Notes: a model not told the origin generated them from the sequence alone. DNA of 64,000 nt from Burkholderiales bacterium Ga0077544 (GCA_001464355.1 LNEU01000022.1:62001-126000), one strand, 5' to 3'; positions 27,346-37,005 are shown, numbered from the stretch's first letter. Translations and numbers: made by a program.

Positions 27346-27954
27346 ATGCCGACTGTCGATAACCATCCAGAACGAAATGTAATTCGCGTTCAGCTCAGGC
27401 AAAACGTTGTCTTAAAAGAAATGACGGACAGTGAATGGGCCGAGCTAGAGCCGCATCTCGTTGTAGTGGATTGCCCGAAAGGCGATTTCCTGTTGCATCA
27501 AGGCGTACATGAAATGGAGCAATATTTCATCCTTGATGGCATCCTGAAGCGAGTGGTTACCAACCAGCAAGCCAAGGAAATGATTCTACGCTTTGCTGAC
27601 GAACGCAGCATGGAAACAAGTTATGCCGCATGGCGCCTTAAGACACCTACACCTTACAGTATTATTTGCGTGACTAAAGCACGTGTCGTGAAATTGCCTT
27701 TACTGCAATGGATCACTTTCATGGAAAAACATGAACATGTCAAACAGGCATTTGAATACGATGTCATGCATTTGATGAGTGACATCATGGCGCATACCAT
27801 CACACTACATCTACTTGATGCGCCGGGTCGTGTGCAACGCTTTATCCGCAAACATCCAGAACTGTTTGACCGCATTCCAAAAAAGGAACTAGCTTCCTAT
27901 CTGAATCTTTCCCCAGAGACGCTCAGCCGATTGAAGCATCAAGGAAAAATCTGA
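27346..27954 (+). CDS. Crp/Fnr-family transcriptional regulator, candidate oxalate regulator
   Basis: A 202-residue regulator with an N-terminal cyclic-nucleotide-binding-like beta-barrel (about 20-120), a long dimer helix and a C-terminal helix-turn-helix (about 175-200). The recognition helix SPETLSRLKHQGK carries E-x-x-S-R, the arrangement that in E. coli Fnr reads TTGAT half-sites. It lacks the Fnr cysteine cluster (only two cysteines, near 43 and 108) and the cAMP-pocket residues of Crp, so the signal is something else. It is divergent from oxc, sharing the gap that holds the TTGAC-N4-GTCAA palindrome. I infer control of that site set; the effector could be oxalate, oxalyl-CoA or formyl-CoA. 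Confidence 0.88.
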   Translation: MPTVDNHPERNVIRVQLRQNVVLKEMTDSEWAELEPHLVVVDCPKGDFLLHQGVHEMEQYFILDGILKRVVTNQQAKEMILRFADERSMETSYAAWRLKTPTPYSIICVTKARVVKLPLLQWITFMEKHEHVKQAFEYDVMHLMSDIMAHTITLHLLDAPGRVQRFIRKHPELFDRIPKKELASYLNLSPETLSRLKHQGKI

Positions 27955-27992
27955 TCCTTGCAGATCAAGCCATTAACTGATTTGTTTATTTA

Positions 27993-28244
27993 TCAGAAAA
28001 ATAAAAGCTCCTCGCTCACATTGTGAATTGGTAGGTGCATCGCGCCAGACACGACCAACTCACACTCATATCTCATGTTCATGCGGTCGCTGGCGCTTAG
28101 TACGCCATATCTGATCTGCGATTCAATCTTGCCAGCACGCTCAATGAGGCTTTCTTGCTCATTACGCAACCCTATACGTTTTAAGCTGCATACTGGCCTG
28201 CCCTGCTCGACAACAATCTCCCTGCGTTTGCACTCAGCAAACAT
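27993..28244 (-). CDS. Possible small hypothetical protein
   Basis: An open frame of 83 residues with an ATG at 28244 and an AGGT about 10 bp upstream. It is charged and has no membrane segment or signal peptide; landmarks are CKRREIVVEQG, ERAGKIESQIRYGVLSASDR and MNMRYECELVVSGAMHLP. The composition is like a real soluble protein rather than a shadow frame, and nothing overlaps it. It converges with the Crp/Fnr gene and lies downstream of tctA beyond three hairpins. I do not recognise the family, and the frame could be fortuitous. Confidence 0.45.
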   Translation of the reverse strand: MFAECKRREIVVEQGRPVCSLKRIGLRNEQESLIERAGKIESQIRYGVLSASDRMNMRYECELVVSGAMHLPIHNVSEELLFF

Positions 28245-28266
28245 TTAGCACATACCTGAAAACAAC

Positions 28267-28298
28267 AATGCCCCGCATGGAAATCCATGCGGGGCATT
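28267..28298. terminator. Strong stem-loop downstream of tctA
   Basis: A perfect 15-bp stem (AATGCCCCGCATGGA with its complement) and an AA loop. On the minus strand it is followed by GTTGTTGTTTTC, a weak T-rich tract. It is probably the main end of the tctCBA transcript. Confidence 0.7.
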
Positions 28299-28307
28299 AG
28301 CGTCAAA

Positions 28308-28342
28308 CTAAAAGCTTGGCTTTTAGCACCCCTCTTCAGGGG
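28308..28342 (-). terminator. Two further small hairpins after tctA
   Basis: CTAAAAGC/GCTTTTAG (28308-28326) and CCCCT/AGGGG (28329-28342) lie directly after the tctA stop. Together with the stem at 28267 they form three consecutive hairpins; only the CTAAAAGC one ends in a short T-run on the minus strand. Confidence 0.55.
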
Positions 28343-28356
28343 CACAGCCAAACAAA

Positions 28357-29886
28357 TTAATCTACCGGACGATCCTTAGCAAATTCATCTTCTTTTGGAG
28401 GACGAACTTTACCAATCACGAATGAAATCAGTGGCCAGAACAGCATGATCAAGGCCAAACCTGTGATGGTGCCAACCAGTGGGTTCGCGAACATGATAGA
28501 CATTTCGCCTTGCGATACCAACATCGCTTGACGGAACGAATCCTCTGCTTTTGCACCAAGTACCAGTGCCAACACCATTGGTGCAATCGGGTAGTCCAAT
28601 TTCTTGAACAAATAACCAACCACGCCAAATATGATCATCAACCAGATGTCGAACATCGCGTTATTAACGGTGTATGCACCAATGGCGCAGACCACGATAA
28701 TTACTGGAGCAATGATCGAGAATGGGATTTTCAAGATCGAAGCAAACAGTGGGACAGTTGTCAGCACAACGAGAAGACCAACCACGTTACCCAGATACAT
28801 ACTGGCGATCAGGCCCCAGACAAAGTCTTTTTGCTCTACGAAGAGCAATGGACCAGGTTGCAGACCCCAGATCAACAAGCCGCCGAGCAAGACTGCCGCT
28901 GTTGGCGAACCCGGGATACCCAAAGCAAGCATAGGCAGCATTGCAGCAGTACCGGCAGCATGAGCAGCAGTCTCAGGAGCAACAATACCTTCGAGCTTAC
29001 CAGTACCGAACTTCTCACCATCCTTCGACATCTTTTTAGCGAGACCGTAAGCCATGAACGAAGCTGGAGTTGCGCCACCAGGAGTAACACCCATCCACAT
29101 ACCGACCAGTGCACTACGAGCGGAGGTTGCCCAATATTTCGGCAGTGTTTTCCAAGTCTTCCATACGATTTTTGCATCGATTTTTGCAGACTTACCGGAG
29201 AAAGCCAGACCCTCTTCCATCGACAACAGAATTTCGCCGATACCAAACAAACCGATAACAGCAATCAGGAAGTCGAAGCCACGCATAAACTCTTCGAAAC
29301 CGAAGGTCAAACGCAATTGGCCTGTAACCGTATCCATACCAACTGCAGCCAACGCAAAACCAAGCGCCATCGAAGCCAGAACCTTGAACGGAGAACCTTT
29401 GCCCATACCAACAAAACTACAGAAGGTCAGCAAATACACCGAGAAAAACTCCGGAGGACCAAAGCGCAACGCGAATTTAGCGACCAGTGGTGCCATGAAC
29501 GTAATCATGATGACCGCAAGAAATGCACCTACGAATGAAGATGTAAATGCACCTGTCAGCGCTTCGCCGGCACGGCCATCTTGAGCCATCGGATAGCCAT
29601 CAAACGTAGTCGCAACTGACCATGGTTCGCCTGGAATGTTGAACAGAATCGCTGTAATCGCGCCGCCAAACAATGCACCCCAGTAAATACATGACAGCAA
29701 GATAATTGCTGACGTCGGGGTCATGGAGAACGTCAGTGGCAACAGAATCGCCACGCCGTTCGCGCCACCCAGACCTGGTAATACGCCAATCAGAACACCC
29801 AATACGATACCGATTACCATCAGTAACAGGTTCATTGGGGTCGAAATGACCGCAAAACCATGAAATAAAGCGTTAATTTCTTCCAT
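28357..29886 (-). CDS. tctA: Tripartite tricarboxylate transporter, large membrane subunit TctA
   Basis: A 509-residue integral membrane protein with about 12 hydrophobic segments. The family signatures GVLPGLGGANGVAILLPLTF near the N-terminus and a glycine/proline-rich GIPGSPTAAVLLGGL in the middle are present. It forms the transport channel with TctB and receives carboxylate substrate from TctC. The start is the ATG at 29886; AAGGAG lies about 11 bp upstream. It is the last gene of the tctCBA operon. The position between the oxalate genes and the panE-like gene, plus the palindrome upstream of tctC, suggests that oxalate or a related acid is the substrate. Confidence 0.93.
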   Translation of the reverse strand: MEEINALFHGFAVISTPMNLLLMVIGIVLGVLIGVLPGLGGANGVAILLPLTFSMTPTSAIILLSCIYWGALFGGAITAILFNIPGEPWSVATTFDGYPMAQDGRAGEALTGAFTSSFVGAFLAVIMITFMAPLVAKFALRFGPPEFFSVYLLTFCSFVGMGKGSPFKVLASMALGFALAAVGMDTVTGQLRLTFGFEEFMRGFDFLIAVIGLFGIGEILLSMEEGLAFSGKSAKIDAKIVWKTWKTLPKYWATSARSALVGMWMGVTPGGATPASFMAYGLAKKMSKDGEKFGTGKLEGIVAPETAAHAAGTAAMLPMLALGIPGSPTAAVLLGGLLIWGLQPGPLLFVEQKDFVWGLIASMYLGNVVGLLVVLTTVPLFASILKIPFSIIAPVIIVVCAIGAYTVNNAMFDIWLMIIFGVVGYLFKKLDYPIAPMVLALVLGAKAEDSFRQAMLVSQGEMSIMFANPLVGTITGLALIMLFWPLISFVIGKVRPPKEDEFAKDRPVD

Positions 29887-29956
29887 TTTACCTAAAACTC
29901 CTTGAATTCCTATCAAACTCCCACGGCGGCTATTGTCGGATACATCCGACTAACGC

Positions 29957-30478
29957 TTAATAACCGAGGAAACTTAGAAGATTGATGGACCCTTTGTACA
30001 GGGGCACACTAAACCAAATCTCGAACATGCAGAAAAACAGCGTATTGACAGCAACAGCAACAATAACTGCTTTAACAGGCGAGAATTTGCCGAGGAGAAT
30101 CATGAACAATGCGATATACACGGCCGATGAGACATAAATACCAAATATCTGAATTGCACCGACATAAATCGCAGCAGGAATCAGCACCTGAAATATTCGC
30201 TTTAATTGCTCGCTATCAACGAATATTTCTGTATTTTTATTTTTTCCAAGCAATGCTTGATAAAGTATGCCCGCACTCGAGATGGTGATCACCAGACCGA
30301 TATAAAACGGGAAATAGCCTGAACCCGGCCCATCGGTTGTCCAGCCAGCGCCCAACTTCCAGCTTGCAATAACTACAGCTATACCCAGCGCCAGCAGAAG
30401 AGCAGCTACAACGGCTTCTACAATATAAGTGGCCACACCCGTACGAATGCCACCGCTGGATTCTAAATTCTGATCCAT
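29957..30478 (-). CDS. tctB: Tripartite tricarboxylate transporter, small membrane subunit TctB
   Basis: A 173-residue protein with about four to five hydrophobic segments (for example AVVAALLLALGIAVV, then YFPFYIGLVITI, then two near the C-terminus). This fits the small membrane component of TctCBA systems. The ATG at 30478 has CAGGAG upstream and is preferred over a longer open frame to 30553. It lies 99 bp after tctC and 70 bp before tctA on the same strand. The function assignment rests mainly on size, topology and operon position. Confidence 0.88.
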   Translation of the reverse strand: MDQNLESSGGIRTGVATYIVEAVVAALLLALGIAVVIASWKLGAGWTTDGPGSGYFPFYIGLVITISSAGILYQALLGKNKNTEIFVDSEQLKRIFQVLIPAAIYVGAIQIFGIYVSSAVYIALFMILLGKFSPVKAVIVAVAVNTLFFCMFEIWFSVPLYKGSINLLSFLGY

Positions 30479-30577
30479 GAAGGAATGCTCCTGAAAATTT
30501 TTTACGATAATTTTTGGTACTGAAGCGAGGGCACTACCGGCAATCGGTAGCACCCTCGTCTAGACCCAGATGGTCTA

Positions 30578-31603
30578 TTACTTCTTAGCCATGAAACCAG
30601 CTTCTGTCATCAGAGTCGAATGCTGCTTCTCTGCTGCTTCGAGCCAGGCTTTGAAATCAGCACCAGTTTTGAATGAAGTATTGAACGCGCCTTTTTCCAT
30701 ATAGTCTTTCCACTCAGGTGTTGCACGAACTTTTGTGAACAGATCTACGTAGTAAGCCAATTGGTCAGGGGTTACGCCAGCTGGCATAAAGATGCCGCGC
30801 AACATGGTGTAATCGGTAGGAATACCAGCTTCTTTACAAGTAGGAATATCATTCCATGATTGCGTATCGGTAACCTTGGTTTTGTAAGGCATGCGCTCAT
30901 TATCAAATACGCATTGCGCTTTCAATTTACCTGCACGCCATTGTGCAACTGCTTCGATTGGGTTGTTAACAGTTGATTGCAAATGATTGCCAACCAATTG
31001 AACAGCAACTTCACCGCCGCCTTTGAATGGAATGTAGATAAATTTGGCGCCCGTAGCTTTTTCCAAAGCAACTGTAATCAGTTGATCTTCTTGCTTGGAA
31101 CCAGTACCACCCATTTTGAATTTGCTTGGACCAGCAGCCTTGACTGCATCCATATACTCTTTAGCATTTTTGTATGGCTGCTCAGCATTTGTCCACAGGA
31201 CGAACTGATCCAGCGCAAGCATTGCAACTGGAGTCATTTCTTTCCAGTTGAATGGAACACCAGTTGCCATAGGCGTGGTGAACAAATTCGACAATGTGAT
31301 GATGATTTTGTGTGGATCGCCTTTTGCGTTCTTGACGCCAAGGAAACCCTCAGCACCAGCGCCACCCGATTTATTGATGACAATCAATGGCTCTTTCATC
31401 AATTTGTTTTTGATGATGACGCCTTGGATCAGACGCGCCATTTGATCAGCGCCACCGCCGGTACCTGCTGGCACGACGAATTCAACTGGTTTGCTTGGTT
31501 CCCATGCTGCGAAGGCTGGGGTTGCAGTCAAAGCGACTGCTGCAAATGCGCCGGCGGTTGCCTTTGCGATACCGCTTGAGTGCGAAAATAATTCCTTGAT
31601 CAT
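30578..31603 (-). CDS. tctC: Tripartite tricarboxylate transporter, periplasmic receptor TctC (Bug family)
   Basis: A 341-residue periplasmic solute receptor. The signal peptide covers residues 1-32 (AFAAVALTATPAFA). The mature protein has the Bug-family start PVEFVVPAGTGGGADQMAR and FIPFKGGGEVAVQLVGNH in the ligand cleft. The ATG at 31603 has AGGAGAC upstream. It is first in tctCBA, the usual order. A TTGAC-N4-GTCAA palindrome sits about 165 bp upstream. Bug proteins bind varied carboxylates, so oxalate as ligand is inference from the locus. Confidence 0.92.
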   Translation of the reverse strand: MIKELFSHSSGIAKATAGAFAAVALTATPAFAAWEPSKPVEFVVPAGTGGGADQMARLIQGVIIKNKLMKEPLIVINKSGGAGAEGFLGVKNAKGDPHKIIITLSNLFTTPMATGVPFNWKEMTPVAMLALDQFVLWTNAEQPYKNAKEYMDAVKAAGPSKFKMGGTGSKQEDQLITVALEKATGAKFIYIPFKGGGEVAVQLVGNHLQSTVNNPIEAVAQWRAGKLKAQCVFDNERMPYKTKVTDTQSWNDIPTCKEAGIPTDYTMLRGIFMPAGVTPDQLAYYVDLFTKVRATPEWKDYMEKGAFNTSFKTGADFKAWLEAAEKQHSTLMTEAGFMAKK

Positions 31604-31731
31604 TTCTGTCTCCTGTTAATAATAATTTTGACTACTTTTTTACTACTTGCCGCGTCGAGGTGCCTTGTGAGCACTAGCATCGTGCGACTACGATGCCTTC
31701 AAACATAACTCTTGGTTACTTTTAATTTTCA

Positions 31732-31776
31732 AAGATAGTGTGGCTTTTCTTTGAAAATTCTCTTGACCGGCGTCAA
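31732..31776 (-). promoter_or_regulatory. Crp/Fnr-type site and possible promoter of tctCBA
   Basis: TTGACCGGCGTCAA at 31763-31776 is a perfect TTGAC-N4-GTCAA palindrome. The best -10 nearby is TATCTT (minus strand, 31737-31732), which puts the site centre near -44.5, slightly off the -42 seen elsewhere. The remaining gap to panE (31777-32168) shows no other recognised element. Confidence 0.58.
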
Positions 31777-32168
31777 GATTACGGGACTCCGGCCATTGTT
31801 TGATCGCACTGCCAGATGTTTCGTTCGAGTAACTCTTTGTAAGTTATTGCGCTGCATGTGCGGTCTCCATTTCCCGCATTTGCAAACCCAACGATCAAAT
31901 TGCTGCGAAGTGCCGATTCTTATATGCGGCTATCATCGAACAACTCATCTTCTCAAACTTGAACATCACCTACATATTCCGTATTTCTATTGCGTATTTC
32001 TTGCGCTTTGCGTGAGTGTGCCATCGTTGCAAGGCAAATTGGGAAAAACTTTGCCTAAATTGACATACGTATTTATACGTAGTCCCCGAGATCAAAAACA
32101 AAAATATATTATGCGGTTAAATTGCGATAGCACTCGCAATTCCCTTGATCCAAAAGCATTTCAAAAAA

Positions 32169-32192
32169 AGCCCATGAGAATTATTTTCATGG
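32169..32192. terminator. Intrinsic terminator after the panE-like gene
   Basis: AGCCCATGAGAA and TTTTCATGGGCT form a 10-11-bp stem with A-run and T-run flanks, 19 bp beyond the panE-like stop at 32211. It can work on either strand. Confidence 0.88.
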
Positions 32193-32210
32193 GCTTTTAT
32201 CTTTGCTTGA

Positions 32211-33221
32211 TTAAGCGATTTTTTGCAGCTTGACCTGACCGGATTCTTCATTCATGGTTTTTGCCAGCAATTTGACCAACGCATAAACTGTATCGATATG
32301 CGGCGTTGGCGTTTCTGTCAAACGACCCAACTCAACTACCGAACCAACCAATGCATCAATCTCTGGATCACGACCGGCTTCAACGTCTTGCAACATTGAT
32401 GTTTTATGCTTGCCGACTTTTTCAGCACCGGCGATACGCTTGTCCAGTGTGACGCGGAATTCGATACCAAGTTTGTTCGCAACGGTTTGCGCTTCAGTCA
32501 TCATTGCCGCCGCCAGTTCACGCGACAGTGGAAATTGGCAGATGTCTTGCAATGTCGAATGCGACAAAGCGCTGATAGGATTGAAGGTAAGATTGCCCCA
32601 CAGCTTCAACCACATTTCCGAACGAATATTGTCCAGGACTGGCGCCTTGAAGCCGGCGTTGATGAAGCATTCCGAAACGCGGGTTGCGCGTTCGCTGATC
32701 GAACCATCGAGTTCACCGATAGGGAAACGGTCACCTTCAATGTGCTTGATGACGCCTGGTGCGATCAATTCGGATGCTGGGTAAACCACGCAACCGAGTA
32801 CACGATCCGCAGGGATCATGTCGGTGATGATGCCGGTTGGATCAACGCTGTGTACACGGCTGCCAGCCAACTTGCCACCGTGTTTGTGGAAGTACCAGAA
32901 TGGAATACCATTTTGCATCGTAACGATGACGGTTTCCGGTCCGATCAATTTTGGCAAATCTTTGGCGATCGCTTCGAGTTGATGCGCTTTCATTGCCAAC
33001 ACGATGATGTCTTGATGACCAGCTTTGTCGTAGTCGTTAGTTGCCTTGACGTTCGATGCGACGTGCTCGGAACCATCATGCATGATCAGCTTGGCGCCGT
33101 TCTTGCTGATCGCTTCCAGATTCGCACCGCGCACGATAAACGTGACGTCTTCACCAGCCAAAGCCAGTTTTACGCCAACGTAACCACCGATCGCGCCTGC
33201 TCCGATAACTGCAATTTTCAT
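32211..33221 (-). CDS. PanE/ApbA-family 2-dehydropantoate 2-reductase-like protein; candidate oxalyl-CoA reductase
   Basis: A 336-residue NADP-type reductase. The Rossmann motif GAGAIGGYVG is at residues 7-16, the catalytic-lysine block EMWLKLWGNLTFNPISAL is intact, and the C-terminal SMLQDVEAGRDPEIDALVG region matches PanE. The ATG at 33221 has GAGGT upstream. In Methylobacterium extorquens, a PanE paralogue (PanE2) is the NADPH-dependent oxalyl-CoA reductase that makes glyoxylate. Here the gene is surrounded by oxalate, glyoxylate and CoA genes and not by panB or panC, so I infer the same role. A true ketopantoate reductase remains possible; panD at 53421 is far away and widespread. Confidence 0.85.
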   Translation of the reverse strand: MKIAVIGAGAIGGYVGVKLALAGEDVTFIVRGANLEAISKNGAKLIMHDGSEHVASNVKATNDYDKAGHQDIIVLAMKAHQLEAIAKDLPKLIGPETVIVTMQNGIPFWYFHKHGGKLAGSRVHSVDPTGIITDMIPADRVLGCVVYPASELIAPGVIKHIEGDRFPIGELDGSISERATRVSECFINAGFKAPVLDNIRSEMWLKLWGNLTFNPISALSHSTLQDICQFPLSRELAAAMMTEAQTVANKLGIEFRVTLDKRIAGAEKVGKHKTSMLQDVEAGRDPEIDALVGSVVELGRLTETPTPHIDTVYALVKLLAKTMNEESGQVKLQKIA

Positions 33222-33237
33222 ACTTACCTCGCGACTA

Positions 33238-34005
33238 TTATTTAAAATCGTTTGTGAGTTTGCCGATGCCGGCAATCTCGATCTCGATGACACTGTTCGG
33301 CTTCATCGAGCCGACACCAACAGAGGTGCCGCACAAGATGATGTCGCCAGGATTCAGCGTCATGTCGGCGGAAATCAGACTCACCAGTTGCTGGACCGAA
33401 AAGCGCATGTCGCTAATCGGATAGTCTTGACGGATATCGCCATTCAGAATTGTTTTGACGACCAAAGTGGTCGGATCAATGCCAGTTGCGACAACCGGGC
33501 CGAATGGGCAGAAAGTATCCAAACCTTTTGCGCGGACCCATTGTGCGAACGATGCATCGCGGTTCAGGATGTCAGCAACTGTCACGTCATTCGCGACGGT
33601 GTAGCCGAACACGTAATCCAAAGCATCTGCTTCTGAAACGCGCTTGGCTGTTTTGCCGATGACGATACCGAGCTCGCCTTCGAAGACAATTTTTTCGTCT
33701 GTAGGTGGCTTCTCGATTGTTTCGCCTGGATTCAAGTACGAGTTTGGCGATTTGATCAGATACAAAGGTTCTGCAGGATCTGCCAGATTCAATTTTTTCG
33801 CCAACGCGTGGAAGTTGTTCCACATCGCGATAATTTTGGTCGGCTCGGTAGGCATCAACACTTTGACGTCATTGAGTTTCAAGACGGTGTCGGTTTTGAC
33901 AGGATTGGCATACATGTCGCCGGTGTAGACTTGAATGCTTTCGCCTTCAAGCGTACCAAATTGTGTGTTACCTGCGTGACTAAAGCGAATCCAGTGCTGT
34001 GACAT
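33238..34005 (-). CDS. Fumarylacetoacetate hydrolase-family protein
   Basis: A 255-residue FAH-fold protein. The C-terminal catalytic domain has the metal ligands in FEGELGIVIGK (E-x-E) and the aspartate in VANDVTVADI, with the late GDIILCGTSVGVG motif typical of the family. Members include acylpyruvases, oxaloacetate decarboxylases and hydratases, which cannot be separated by eye. It lies 16 bp upstream of the panE-like gene on the same strand, almost certainly in one operon, and 187 bp after sucD. A role in a two- or four-carbon acid side reaction of oxalate metabolism is plausible but unproven. Confidence 0.85.
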   Translation of the reverse strand: MSQHWIRFSHAGNTQFGTLEGESIQVYTGDMYANPVKTDTVLKLNDVKVLMPTEPTKIIAMWNNFHALAKKLNLADPAEPLYLIKSPNSYLNPGETIEKPPTDEKIVFEGELGIVIGKTAKRVSEADALDYVFGYTVANDVTVADILNRDASFAQWVRAKGLDTFCPFGPVVATGIDPTTLVVKTILNGDIRQDYPISDMRFSVQQLVSLISADMTLNPGDIILCGTSVGVGSMKPNSVIEIEIAGIGKLTNDFK

Positions 34006-34118
34006 TTTTGGCTTTCTTTAAATTTCGAAACTTGTACTGTTACTCAAGGCTGGATTGCGCAAACACTTATTCGCGATCACATCCGGCCTGTGCAATTGGC
34101 GCACTAGCATGTGTAACT

Positions 34119-34180
34119 ATCTCTACAGAAAACACCGAGTATTTCCTGTAGAGATAACACTCCCCATGCAAGAGGAGTGT
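34119..34180 (-). terminator. Two stem-loops after sucD
   Basis: ACACTCC/GGAGTGT (34157-34180) lies 13 bp beyond the sucD stop and ATCTCTACAG/CTGTAGAGAT (34119-34155, 17-base loop) follows. Neither has a long T-run, but together they separate sucCD from the FAH-panE unit. Confidence 0.55.
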
Positions 34181-34192
34181 CAAGGCTACATA

Positions 34193-35068
34193 TTACAGAA
34201 CCGATTTCAGCAAACGGCCCATTTCAGCTGGGTTACGTGTGACTTTAATGCCGCACGCCTCCATCACTGCCAACTTCTCTTGCGCTGTACCTTTGCCACC
34301 AGAAATAATCGCACCGGCATGGCCCATGCGTTTGCCTTCTGGTGCGGTGACACCAGCGATGAAACCGATAACTGGCTTCTTCATGTTGTCTTTGACCCAG
34401 CGCGCGCACATCTCTTCTGCATCGCCGCCGATTTCACCAACCATGATGACTGCATCGGTATCAGGATCGTCATTGAACATACGCAGGATGTCGATGTGCT
34501 TCAAGCCAGAAACTGGATCGCCGCCAATACCGACCACGGTTGATTGACCCAGGCCGAATTCAGCCAATTGACCAGCTGCTTCATAGGTCAACGTACCCGA
34601 ACGCGAAACCACGCCGATACGGCCTTTCTTGTGGATGTGTCCTGGCATGATGCCGATCTTGATTTCGTCTGGCGTAATCAAGCCTGGGCAGTTCGGTCCG
34701 AGCAGCAAGGTTTTTTTGCCTTCCATGCGTGCTTTGGTGCGAATCATGTCGCGTACTGGAATACCTTCGGTGATGCAGATCACCAGATCCATGCCGGCAT
34801 CAACTGCTTCGTCGATTGCTGCAGCAGCGAATGGAGGCGGAACATAGATAACCGAAACGGTTGCGCCTGTTTCAGCTGCTGCTTCCTTGACGGATGCGTA
34901 AATAGGTACGCCTTCAAACGATTCGCCAGGTTTTTTTGGATTCACGCCAGCAACGAAACAGTTTTTACCATTTGCGTATTCGATACACATTTTGGTGTGG
35001 AACTGACCGGTTTTGCCGGTGATGCCTTGGGTGATGACTTTGGTATCTTTATTGATCAGGATTGACAT
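34193..35068 (-). CDS. sucD: Succinyl-CoA ligase, alpha subunit
   Basis: A 291-residue subunit of the TCA-cycle enzyme interconverting succinyl-CoA with succinate and ATP/GTP. It has the CoA-binding ITGKTGQFHT region at about 15-24, the phosphorylated histidine in GHAGAI (near 245) and VSRSGTLTYEA in the middle. It starts 2 bp after the sucC stop, so translation is coupled. In this locus it could hold the succinyl-CoA pool that may prime oxalate activation. The close relative malate-CoA ligase (MtkB) is less likely, as nothing else here fits the serine cycle. Confidence 0.92.
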   Translation of the reverse strand: MSILINKDTKVITQGITGKTGQFHTKMCIEYANGKNCFVAGVNPKKPGESFEGVPIYASVKEAAAETGATVSVIYVPPPFAAAAIDEAVDAGMDLVICITEGIPVRDMIRTKARMEGKKTLLLGPNCPGLITPDEIKIGIMPGHIHKKGRIGVVSRSGTLTYEAAGQLAEFGLGQSTVVGIGGDPVSGLKHIDILRMFNDDPDTDAVIMVGEIGGDAEEMCARWVKDNMKKPVIGFIAGVTAPEGKRMGHAGAIISGGKGTAQEKLAVMEACGIKVTRNPAEMGRLLKSVL

Positions 35069-35070
35069 GC

Positions 35071-36237
<1,167 letters not shown>

Positions 36238-36385
36238 GATCGTCCTTGTTGATAACCAATTTTTTGCAGCAATTCGCTACGATAAAATTATTTTTTGCAT
36301 TAAATCCACGCAAAAACCACAGGTGCTTCCAGTAAAAAGACTGTTATTTTAACAGTTGCCAAATCGAATAGAAACGGTGACCGGG

Positions 36386-36427
36386 ATTGTGCGAGAAGCG
36401 TCTCCCGAACTCCTTGACCAAGGTTAA
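36386..36427 (-). promoter_or_regulatory. Degenerate Crp/Fnr-type site and possible promoter of sucCD
   Basis: TTGACCAAGGTTAA at 36414-36427 matches TTGAC-N4-GTCAA at nine of ten conserved positions. A weak -10, CACAAT (minus strand, 36391-36386), puts the centre at -41.5. The rest of the 36238-36669 gap shows nothing else I recognise. Confidence 0.42.
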
Positions 36428-36669
36428 GATTCGATACTTGTCGGCGTTTAAAATCAACTTACTTATTCAGTAATTGACTTGCAGCCCGACGCCGGTGCAA
36501 ACAACACTGGGGCAGCGATTCAAAAATCGCCTTTGGATACAACAAATTGAGTGAGCTCCATACTTTACGCGGCGCGACATCGAACTGATCAGTTAATGTA
36601 CGCAGTAAAGTTGACTTGCATCAGAGCACAATTGCATCAGGTCATGATGAATCGCGCAGATGCCCGTGC

Positions 36670-37005
36670 TCAAACGCCGACTTCGCCCCGCTGGATTTCC
36701 GCCCAATTTACCGGACGGGTCACGCGAGTGCCACACGCTGTCATGTTTTCATAGCAGCGCACTTTGGCAGCTTGTATTGCTTCAATCAGGAAATCAGCTT
36801 CATACACTTTGAGAAGATGCGCCTGGCAAGTCTCCAGATAATGTTGGAGACGCTTGCGACCGCCTGCGGTGTCGGCGAGATCATCGCCTGTGTTCGCATC
36901 CCAGTACCAGCTCAAGCCAAGTTCATAGAACGCCGCGTTATAGGCATTCCGATGCAAATCGGCTGCGTCATCTGCTGAATGTTGATTCAACGCGATTGTG
37001 AACAT
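36670..37005 (-). CDS. Conserved protein of unknown function, copy B
   Basis: A 111-residue soluble protein, paralogue of 12564-12893 (55 of the last 94 residues identical, no gaps). Conserved blocks are AYNAAFYELGLSWYWD, HLLKVYEADFLIEAIQ, a cysteine in RC and the C-terminal VNWAEIQRGEVGV. The variable part is residues 37-62. The ATG at 37005 has CAGGAGA upstream. It is divergent from a CbbR-like LysR gene, an arrangement in which the LysR protein often controls the neighbour. I do not recognise the family; no catalytic motif is obvious beyond conserved W, H, D and C residues. Confidence 0.82.
   Translation of the reverse strand: MFTIALNQHSADDAADLHRNAYNAAFYELGLSWYWDANTGDDLADTAGGRKRLQHYLETCQAHLLKVYEADFLIEAIQAAKVRCYENMTACGTRVTRPVNWAEIQRGEVGV

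Noticed and set aside
31751-32233. A 160-codon plus-strand frame between tctC and the panE-like gene
   Set aside because: It starts 12 bp before the tctC regulatory palindrome and runs through it, then through the terminator at 32169 and into the end of the panE-like gene; composition is unlike a protein and there is no ribosome site.
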